From DAOSVX01 sp035379765 (GTDB lineage Bacteria; Bacillota_I; Bacilli_A; RF39; UBA660): 7,238 nucleotides of DNA. The position numbers were made by a program, and so were the translations under genes. Below, piece by piece: positions 1 through 5,970 of this stretch (position 1 is the first letter of the stretch; the number at the start of each line of letters is the position of its first letter). Location of the stretch: contig DAOSVX010000035.1 in the NCBI GenBank assembly GCA_035379765.1, positions 1-7,238 on the forward strand. Direction: 5' to 3'. The notes beneath the pieces are model-generated. The model worked only from the letters and a program-made list of their open reading frames with translations. It had not been told where the DNA came from and ran no database searches.

Positions 1-48
1 AATATGCTACTTCCTTGTGGTATATATGGTCTTTGGGAAGAATAAGTA

Positions 49-77
49 TTGAAAAAACAACCCTTTAATGTTAATAT
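49..77 (+). promoter_or_regulatory. Sigma-A-type promoter for the kinase-fold gene
   Basis: The -35 box TTGAAA (49-54) and the -10 box TAATAT (72-77) are separated by 17 bases, the preferred spacing for housekeeping sigma factors. Transcription would start near base 84, leaving a leader of about 18 bases that contains the SD site AGAGGG (89-94) seven bases before the ATG at 102. The match is good, but promoters are only predicted in such AT-rich DNA. Confidence 0.65.
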
Positions 78-101
78 ATACAACTATTAGAGGGTTTTAT
101 T

Positions 102-941
102 ATGGAATTAGTTACAATTGATAAACCAGATGATTTTAGAAAGCATCATAAACTTCTTGGCCAGGGATCTGAAGGTAGTGTGTTTTTATATGATAACCAA
201 GCCATAAAAATATTTCATAATAATTTTGCTTTTGAGGTTTCTAAAACTAATAAAGAACAAAAATTAAAAGTTCTTATGGAATTAAAAGACACTTTAAATC
301 AGGTGTCATTACCAACTGATCTTATTTATGATAAAAACGGTAATTTTATTGGATATATTATGGATTTAATCGAGACTTATCATAAGATAAGAGATTTTTA
401 TGATATGGCTAAGTCAAAGCTATCATTAGCTCTTAAAGTTTTTTATTATCGGGAATTAGAAGAAATAGTCAAAGTACTTCATAGTTATGGAATCTACTTA
501 GTAGATGTAAATCTTTCTAATTTTTTATTAAATAGTCAATGTAAACCAGTTTTAACCGATTCTGATGGTTTTAAAGTAGGAGAATATAAAGCTGAAGAAT
601 ATTACGCTTTTTATGTTAAATATTATAAAGAAGTTACTGGTGATCATCACTTACAATATATTGATGAGTTTTCTCTGACGTTTAGAACGTTAGAACTACT
701 TTATCCAAATTTTAGAGATGGTCTTCGAAAAAGTATACCTAATTATGATATTTATCATCCTGATAGAGTTATAGAATATATTGGTACTACAGTTGATGAT
801 TTAGATATACCAGGTGAATTAAGAAGTTTTTATATTGATACTTTAGAAGGAAGAAAGCATGAATTTATAGGGCCTTATTTAGGTTGTATAAGTAATCCAA
901 ATAAAAGATATTTAAAAAAGAAAAGTCGCCTCATAATTTAA
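102..941 (+). CDS. Soluble protein-kinase-fold protein (putative Ser/Thr kinase or pseudokinase)
   Basis: This is a 279-residue protein with the landmarks of the protein kinase fold. A glycine-rich loop spans residues 20-25 (GQGSEG), and the strand AIKIF carries the likely ATP-binding Lys36. The segment GYIMDLI (84-90) sits where the hinge region is expected and resembles a motif common in stand-alone bacterial kinase-like proteins. The catalytic loop is LVDVNLSN (133-140), with Asp135 and Asn140 in the positions of the HRD aspartate and the metal-binding asparagine. The metal-binding segment is TDSDGF (152-157), with Asp153 in place of the DFG aspartate. The His-Arg of HRD and the following Lys are replaced, so activity is uncertain even though the main catalytic and metal ligands are kept. 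There is no signal peptide, membrane helix or PASTA domain, so it should be cytosolic. The C-terminal lobe (about 160-279) matches nothing I recognise. The ATG has the SD AGAGGG seven bases upstream. The ABC operon starts 39 bases downstream, so a link is possible but unproven. An aminoglycoside-phosphotransferase-like kinase is an alternative reading. Confidence 0.75.
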   Translation: MELVTIDKPDDFRKHHKLLGQGSEGSVFLYDNQAIKIFHNNFAFEVSKTNKEQKLKVLMELKDTLNQVSLPTDLIYDKNGNFIGYIMDLIETYHKIRDFYDMAKSKLSLALKVFYYRELEEIVKVLHSYGIYLVDVNLSNFLLNSQCKPVLTDSDGFKVGEYKAEEYYAFYVKYYKEVTGDHHLQYIDEFSLTFRTLELLYPNFRDGLRKSIPNYDIYHPDRVIEYIGTTVDDLDIPGELRSFYIDTLEGRKHEFIGPYLGCISNPNKRYLKKKSRLII

Positions 942-945
942 AAAA

Positions 946-954
946 TGTTATAAT
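946..954 (+). promoter_or_regulatory. Extended -10 promoter candidate for the ABC operon
   Basis: TGTTATAAT is a perfect TATAAT (949-954) preceded by the TGn extension (946-948), just after the stop codon of the kinase gene. Transcription would begin near base 961, placing the SD AGGAGG (970-975) five bases before the ATG at 981. No good -35 box lies 16-18 bases upstream (TCGCCT at 926-931), so the site would depend on the extended -10. Readthrough from the kinase promoter is also likely because no terminator lies between the two genes. Confidence 0.5.
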
Positions 955-980
955 GGCATTAGATAAAATAGGAGGTAAAT

Positions 981-1682
981 ATGGCTTTTATTGAATTAAA
1001 AAAAGTATCTAAAAAATATACCATGGGCGAACTAGAAATAAAAGCCCTTGATGATATTTCTTTTTCTATAGAACGTGGTGAATTAGTAGTTGTTTTAGGA
1101 CCCTCAGGGGCTGGCAAAACAACTGTTTTAAATATCCTTGGTGGGATGGATAGTTGTGACTCAGGAAGAATATTTGTTGATGGCGAAGACATTGCTTTAT
1201 TTAACAAGATAGATTTAATGAAATATCGTCGTTATGATATTGGTTTTGTTTTTCAATTTTATAATTTAGTCCAAAATTTAACTGCTTTAGAAAATGTGGA
1301 ATTAGCTAGTCAAATATGTAAAAACACTTTAGATTCTAAAGAAGTTTTAACAAGTGTTAATTTAAAAGATAGATTAAACAATTTTCCAGCTCAATTATCA
1401 GGTGGTGAACAGCAAAGAGTAGCAATTGCGAGAGCTTTAGCCAAAAATCCTAAATTACTTTTATGTGATGAACCAACTGGAGCTTTAGATTCTAAAACAG
1501 GCCAAAAGATTTTAAAAGTACTTCAAGATACTTGTTATAACTACGGAATGACAGTAGTCATAATTACGCATAATGCTATTATAGCTAATATGGCCAATAG
1601 AATTATCAAAATGAAAAATGGTCAAATTGCAGATATTATATTAAATAAAGAACCTAAAAAAGTAGAGGAGATAGTCTGGTGA
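981..1682 (+). CDS. ABC transporter ATP-binding protein, MacB/LolD/FtsE type
   Basis: This 233-residue cytosolic ATPase drives the FtsX-fold permease encoded next to it. All nucleotide-binding motifs are intact. The Walker A motif is GPSGAGKTT (40-48) and the Q-loop glutamine is Gln92 in FVFQFYNL. The signature motif is LSGGEQQR (139-146). Walker B is LLLCDEP, with Asp163 and catalytic Glu164, followed by the D-loop GALD (167-170). The H-loop histidine is His197 in ITHN. The SGGEQQRVAIARAL form, the PTGALD segment and the length are typical of ATPases paired with MacB/LolCDE/FtsX-type permeases, which couple ATP hydrolysis to movement of extracytoplasmic domains. The start is supported by the very strong SD AGGAGG five bases upstream. 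The last codons overlap the GTG start of the permease by four bases, so the two proteins should be made in matched amounts. The substrate cannot be read from the ATPase. Confidence 0.95.
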   Translation: MAFIELKKVSKKYTMGELEIKALDDISFSIERGELVVVLGPSGAGKTTVLNILGGMDSCDSGRIFVDGEDIALFNKIDLMKYRRYDIGFVFQFYNLVQNLTALENVELASQICKNTLDSKEVLTSVNLKDRLNNFPAQLSGGEQQRVAIARALAKNPKLLLCDEPTGALDSKTGQKILKVLQDTCYNYGMTVVIITHNAIIANMANRIIKMKNGQIADIILNKEPKKVEEIVW

Positions 1683-4642
1683 TACTTTTAATAAAAAATA
1701 CTTTTATTAAAATAAAGAAATCATTAGGTAGATTTTTATCTATTCTTTTTATTATAGCTTTAGGAATAAGTGTTTTTATTGGTTTAAGAGAATCTTCTTT
1801 TGGAATGCTTTTTACAGCTGATAATTATTATGATGAATATCAATTAATGGATTTTAAAATAACAAGTACTTATGGATTAAATGATGATGATATAGTAGCA
1901 ATTAAAAACTTATTTAATGTTTCTAAAGTGGTGCCCACATATTCTATAGACGTCTTAGATAATGGTAAAGCTATTCGTCTTCACGCTATTGAAGACGAAA
2001 TAAATAATGTGGTTTTAAAAGATGGCAGAATGCCCGAAGATAATGATGAGTGTTTAGCTGATTCTCATGAATACGAAGTAGGAGATACTATAACTTTTTC
2101 GAAAACTAATTTAGAAGATTATATTAGTATTAAAAAATGTGAAGTAGTTGGTACTATTGATTCTCCTATGTATATTAGGGATGAAAAAGGTATATCTAGT
2201 GTTGGTAATGGTAAGTTAACTTCTTTTGTATATTTAAGCAAAGAAGTATTTACAATGAATTATTACACAGAAGTTTATATAATAGCTAAAAATACATCTT
2301 CAGAAAACTCTTATTATGATGACTATGAAACAGAATTAAATAAATTAAGAACCCAGTTGGAAGAATTAAAACCAATTAGAGAAACAATTAGATATGAAGA
2401 AGTATTAAAAGAAGCTAATCAAAAAATAAGTGATGCTGAAAAAGAATTATATGGTAATTTGGCTGAGTCAGAAGCAAATTTGGCAGAAGTTAAAACTAAT
2501 TTAGATGAAAATAGTGCAGATTTAAATAAAGTAAAAAGTTCATTAGAAACCTCTTTAGTAGATTTAGAGTCTACAGTTACTTCTAAAGAAGCAGAATTTA
2601 ATAATACTCTTGAATCATATAATTTAACCTTAGAAACGTTACCAGCCAAAATAACTGAATTTAATGAAGAAAAAACCTCTTTAGAAGAACTTTTGCAAAC
2701 TTATTCAGAGGGTACCAGTGAATATAGTGAAACTGAAGCAGAACTAAACAATTTAAATACAAAATTAGGTAATTTAAATACTATTTATAATTCTTATACT
2801 TCATTTACAAGTGAAATAGAATCACAAAGATCTTCTCTTGAAGAAAATTTAACTAAGATCAATTCTTCTTTAGATGAAATAGAATCTAATTATAGTTTTT
2901 ATTATGATGGCTTAGATTCTTTAGAGACTGAAAAAGCTAATGCTTTAGCAGAAATAAATGAAGCCAAAGAAGAACTAAACAATATTGAAAAACCAGTTTG
3001 GTATTTATTAGACAGAACTGATAACAATGGATATATTTCTTATAAAGAAGATGTTATAAAAGTATCAGCTATATCTAAAACATTACCAATTTTCTTTGTT
3101 ATAGTTTCAATGTTAGTTTGTTTAAATTCTTTATCTAGACTTATTGAAGAAGAAAGAACTGAAATGGGCATTTTACAAGCTATAGGCTATAGTAAAGCTA
3201 AAATAGCTTTAGGTTATATGATATATGTATTTATAGCTGCTTTACTAGGTATAGCTATAGGCTTAACAATAGGATATAGCATTATACCGAAAATAATTTA
3301 TGGCATTTTCTTATCAAGATACTATGTTCCTAAATTAATTACGGTTATTAATCCTTTACCATTTTCTTTAGTAATTGTTGTTACTCTTTTATTAATGGCT
3401 TTAGTAGTAATAATTGCTTGTTATAAAGAATTAAAAGAAGTTCCAGCTAGATTACTTAGACCTAAAGCTCCTAAATCTGGTAAAAAAGTTTTCTTAGAAC
3501 AAATGACCAAATTATGGCAAAAGTTAAACTTTACTTGGAAAGTAACAATTAGAAATTTATTCAGATATAAAAAAAGAATTATTATGACAGTTTTAGGAGT
3601 AGCTGGGTGTACAGCTTTACTTCTTACGGGATTTGGATTAAATGACAGTATTAATAATATTTCTAAATTACAATACGGCAAAATAATTCACTACGATGCT
3701 ATGTTTATTTTAAATGAAAACCAAACTGAACTAGGAGATAAAATAACCACTTTATTTAATGATAATAATATTTTAAATCCTTCTTTAATAAATGAACAAG
3801 CTTATAAATTTAGTTTTAAAAATAAAACTGAAGATGCTTATGTTGTTGTTCCTTCTAATAATGAAGAACTAGAAGAATATATTTCTTTATATAATTTAGA
3901 TAATAAAGAAATAACTATTCCTTCTTATGGAGCTTTAATTACTGAGCAAATGGCTGACTTATTAGGTGTAAAAGCTGGTGATACTATTGAAATAAGAGAT
4001 AGTGATAATGCTTTGTATATTATCTATGTTAGTGATATAGTCGAAAACTATACATCTCATTATATTTATATGGATAAATCTTATTACGAAGAAACTTTTA
4101 ATAAAACAATTGATTATAATATGATTATTGCTAAATTAAATGAAAAACCTAGTACTGAAGTAGCTTTAACAGACTATAATATTTTATCGGTAAATTATAC
4201 TGAAGATATATTAGACTCTTTTGATAGCTTTGTCCAAGGTTTAAACAAAATTATATATTTAATACTAATATGTGCTGGAGCTTTAGCTTTAATAGTTTTA
4301 TACAACTTAACTATTGTTAACATTAGTGAAAGAAAAAGAGAAGTAGCTACTTTAAAAGTATTAGGGTTTAATGATAAAGAAATATCTGCTTACATATATC
4401 GAGAAACGATTATTTTAACTATATTTGGGGTAATAATAGGTTTGGTATTAGGAATATTCTTACATAAATTTATTATTTATACAGCCCAAACAGATAACAT
4501 TCTATTTATTAAAACTATTAAATGGTATAGTTATATTTTTTCAGCAGCTATAACCATTCTATTTTCTTTCTTAGTTCAACTAATAATATCTAAAACTTTA
4601 AAAAATATTGATATGATTGAGTCTTTAAAATCAGTAGAGTAA
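1679..4642 (+). CDS. FtsX-fold ABC transporter permease with coiled-coil ectodomain
   Basis: This 987-residue membrane protein is predicted to have eight helices in two FtsX-like halves. TM1 is at about 18-37. Ectodomain 1 (38-468) begins with a MacB-periplasmic-core-like part, including the GRMP...GDTITF stretch near 116-141. It continues into a Glu/Leu/Asn/Ser-rich coiled coil from about 215 to 436, with a likely turn at 342-350 and a proline at 322. A PVWYLLDR segment (439-446) leads into TM2-TM4 (about 469-489, 509-535, 562-582). A cytosolic linker contains PARLLRPKAPKSGKK (589-603) and RNLFRYKKR (625-633). Then come TM5 (634-654), ectodomain 2 (655-856) and TM6-TM8 (about 858-876, 911-929, 951-971). 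The EEERTEMGILQAIGYS (490-505) and ISERKREVATLKVLGF stretches after TM2 and TM6 are the usual FtsX sites contacting the ATPase. The start is GTG at 1679 with the SD AGAGGAG (1664-1670) eight bases before it, overlapping the ATPase stop as GTGA. This permease type with a coiled-coil insert is widespread in Bacillota. Its substrate is generally not defined, and its role here (envelope remodelling, lipid or peptide handling, export) is open. Confidence 0.92.
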   Translation: MILLIKNTFIKIKKSLGRFLSILFIIALGISVFIGLRESSFGMLFTADNYYDEYQLMDFKITSTYGLNDDDIVAIKNLFNVSKVVPTYSIDVLDNGKAIRLHAIEDEINNVVLKDGRMPEDNDECLADSHEYEVGDTITFSKTNLEDYISIKKCEVVGTIDSPMYIRDEKGISSVGNGKLTSFVYLSKEVFTMNYYTEVYIIAKNTSSENSYYDDYETELNKLRTQLEELKPIRETIRYEEVLKEANQKISDAEKELYGNLAESEANLAEVKTNLDENSADLNKVKSSLETSLVDLESTVTSKEAEFNNTLESYNLTLETLPAKITEFNEEKTSLEELLQTYSEGTSEYSETEAELNNLNTKLGNLNTIYNSYTSFTSEIESQRSSLEENLTKINSSLDEIESNYSFYYDGLDSLETEKANALAEINEAKEELNNIEKPVWYLLDRTDNNGYISYKEDVIKVSAISKTLPIFFVIVSMLVCLNSLSRLIEEERTEMGILQAIGYSKAKIALGYMIYVFIAALLGIAIGLTIGYSIIPKIIYGIFLSRYYVPKLITVINPLPFSLVIVVTLLLMALVVIIACYKELKEVPARLLRPKAPKSGKKVFLEQMTKLWQKLNFTWKVTIRNLFRYKKRIIMTVLGVAGCTALLLTGFGLNDSINNISKLQYGKIIHYDAMFILNENQTELGDKITTLFNDNNILNPSLINEQAYKFSFKNKTEDAYVVVPSNNEELEEYISLYNLDNKEITIPSYGALITEQMADLLGVKAGDTIEIRDSDNALYIIYVSDIVENYTSHYIYMDKSYYEETFNKTIDYNMIIAKLNEKPSTEVALTDYNILSVNYTEDILDSFDSFVQGLNKIIYLILICAGALALIVLYNLTIVNISERKREVATLKVLGFNDKEISAYIYRETIILTIFGVIIGLVLGIFLHKFIIYTAQTDNILFIKTIKWYSYIFSAAITILFSFLVQLIISKTLKNIDMIESLKSVE

Positions 4643-4679
4643 AAAAGATTATTATGATAAAATTAAATAGAGGGATTTT

Positions 4680-5099
4680 ATGAAAAAATTAAGTTTATAT
4701 ATTTTACTAATATTATCTTGTTTTCTTCTAATTGGATGTAATAAGAACAATGAAGAAGAAAACAAGAGTGAAGAAGAAACAACTGATATAAATATAATAT
4801 CTACTGATGATACAATAGTTTTTAAATCAAGCGATAATATTTACACAACATTTTACTATGATGGTGAAACATTAACAAAAGTAATTATGACATCTATTTT
4901 TGATACCGAAGAAGAAGCTGACGCAGCAGTAGAGTTATTTTCAGGAGAAGACTTTGTAGATATGTATACAAACATTAAAAAAGATGGTACTAAAGTTACT
5001 TTAAACTATGCTTCTGATTACTTTGAATATTATGCTAAATATACTAAAACAGAAATGGAATACTTTATGAATGAAACTGGATATGAGGTAGAAAAATAA
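4680..5099 (+). CDS. Small lipoprotein of unknown function
   Basis: This 139-residue protein has a textbook lipoprotein signal: Lys2-Lys3, a hydrophobic core at 4-18, and a lipobox LIGC with Cys20 as the lipidated residue. The mature part starts with a highly acidic Asn/Glu/Lys spacer (21-36) and ends in a domain of about 100 residues rich in Thr, Tyr, Asp and Glu, with no cysteine. Its size and the pattern of strands followed by short acidic helices recall small YehR/DUF1307-like lipoproteins, but that is only an impression. The SD AGAGGG (4669-4674) lies five bases before the ATG. The gene starts 37 bases after the permease stop with no terminator between, so it is probably part of the ABC operon. 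It is too small for a classical solute-binding protein. An accessory subunit contacting the permease ectodomain is plausible but inferred from position only. Confidence 0.8.
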   Translation: MKKLSLYILLILSCFLLIGCNKNNEEENKSEEETTDINIISTDDTIVFKSSDNIYTTFYYDGETLTKVIMTSIFDTEEEADAAVELFSGEDFVDMYTNIKKDGTKVTLNYASDYFEYYAKYTKTEMEYFMNETGYEVEK

Positions 5100-5146
5100 A
5101 TTTTAAAGCATAATACAAAAAGATTAGCCTAAAAAAGGAAAAATTT

Positions 5147-5935
5147 ATGATAAGAATTGATATAGAATTGGTAAAAAGGAAACTTTTTACTACTAGAAAC
5201 AAAGCTCAAGATGCAATATCTTCAGGGATAATTTTTTGTGATGGTAAAAAAGTTGTTAAATCAAGTAAGTTAATTAAATCTGATAGTAAAATTGAAATAA
5301 AAGGAGATATAATGCCTTTTGTTTCTAAAGGAGGATTAAAATTAGCTAAAGCCATAAAAAGTTTTAATATAAATTTAAAAAATAAAATAATGATTGATAT
5401 TGGATCTTCAACTGGTGGCTTTTCAGATTGCGCTTTACAAAGTGATGTTAAAAAAATAATTGCTATTGATGTTGGAACCAATCAATTTGATAAAAATTTA
5501 AAACAAGATAAAAGAATAAATTTGTATGAAAAACAAGATTTTCGTGATGTTGATAATAATATCTTAAAAGATGCTAATATAGCTACTATTGATGTTTCTT
5601 TCATATCTGTAACTAAATTAATACCAAAAATAGAGAAAATAAAGAGCTTAAAAGAAATAGTTTGCCTAATAAAACCACAATTTGAATGTGGTAAAAAAAC
5701 AGCTGATAAATATCAAGGGATAGTTTTAGATAAAACAGTTCACAAAGAAATTATTAACAAAATAATATTACCATTCCAAGATATTAATTTCTTTTGTCAA
5801 GATGTAACTTTCTCACCAATATGTGGTGGAGATGGTAATATTGAATATTTAGGTTATTTTATAAAAAATGGTACTATTAATAACAAAATAAATGTCGATA
5901 ATGTGGTTGGTTTAGCTTTTAAAGATTTATTATAA
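5147..5935 (+). CDS. tlyA: TlyA-family rRNA 2'-O-methyltransferase
   Basis: This 262-residue enzyme, close to the usual family length of about 270, has an N-terminal S4 RNA-binding domain (about 1-52; RIDIELVKRKLFTTRNKAQ at the start, then GIIFCDGKKV). An FtsJ/RrmJ-type methyltransferase domain follows. The SAM-binding loop is DIGSSTGGF (84-92), and the next strand ends AIDVGTNQ (106-113). The K-D-K-E catalytic set can be placed at Lys65 (GGLKL), Asp149 (TIDVSF), Lys176 (LIKPQFE) and Glu233 (GNIEYLGYF). The spacing closely matches the tetrad known for Mycobacterium tuberculosis TlyA. The family 2'-O-methylates 23S rRNA C1920 and, in some members, 16S rRNA C1409 (E. coli numbering), which affects capreomycin/viomycin sensitivity. 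The old name hemolysin A is not supported as a main function. The SD AAAGGAA (5134-5140) is six bases before the ATG. The gene lies 47 bases after the lipoprotein gene, without a clear promoter or terminator between, and is followed by a terminator. Which rRNA sites are modified here cannot be told. Confidence 0.93.
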   Translation: MIRIDIELVKRKLFTTRNKAQDAISSGIIFCDGKKVVKSSKLIKSDSKIEIKGDIMPFVSKGGLKLAKAIKSFNINLKNKIMIDIGSSTGGFSDCALQSDVKKIIAIDVGTNQFDKNLKQDKRINLYEKQDFRDVDNNILKDANIATIDVSFISVTKLIPKIEKIKSLKEIVCLIKPQFECGKKTADKYQGIVLDKTVHKEIINKIILPFQDINFFCQDVTFSPICGGDGNIEYLGYFIKNGTINNKINVDNVVGLAFKDLL

Positions 5936-5946
5936 AATATAAAATA

Positions 5947-5970
5947 AAAAACCAACGATTGTTGGTTTTT
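5947..5970. terminator. Bidirectional intrinsic terminator between convergent genes
   Basis: AAAAACCAAC (5947-5956) pairs with GTTGGTTTTT (5961-5970) around a GATT loop. The core is CCAAC/GTTGG, and the flanking A-run and T-run provide the U-tract on either strand. It lies 11 bases after the tlyA stop. It also overlaps the first bases of the stop codon (TAA at 5971-5969) of the minus-strand gene, so it can end transcription from both sides. The five-pair core contains only three G-C pairs, but the perfect symmetry and position make the call good. Confidence 0.8.

Noticed and set aside
1..68. Possible 3' end of an upstream gene at the left edge
   Set aside because: All three plus frames are open to a first stop (43-45, 50-52, 66-68). 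One ends in a hydrophobic tail and another reads like a soluble C-terminus. The piece is too short to choose, so no partial gene is called.
4655..4663. TGATAAAAT as an extended -10 promoter for the lipoprotein gene
   Set aside because: Transcription would start near 4670, inside the SD at 4669-4674, so the leader would lose the ribosome site. There is also no -35 match.
5109..5116. CATAATAC as a -10 box for tlyA
   Set aside because: No -35 box or TGn extension is present, and such words are frequent by chance in DNA this AT-rich.
959..5481. Open minus-strand frames of 76-91 codons inside the ATPase, permease and tlyA genes (959-1207, 2419-2649, 3421-3681, 5206-5481)
   Set aside because: They lie antisense to well-supported genes, show no recognisable domain, and are expected by chance opposite AT-rich coding sequence.
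5147..5935. Annotation of the methyltransferase as a hemolysin
   Set aside because: The S4 plus FtsJ domains and the K-D-K-E set indicate an rRNA methyltransferase. The hemolysin name is historical.
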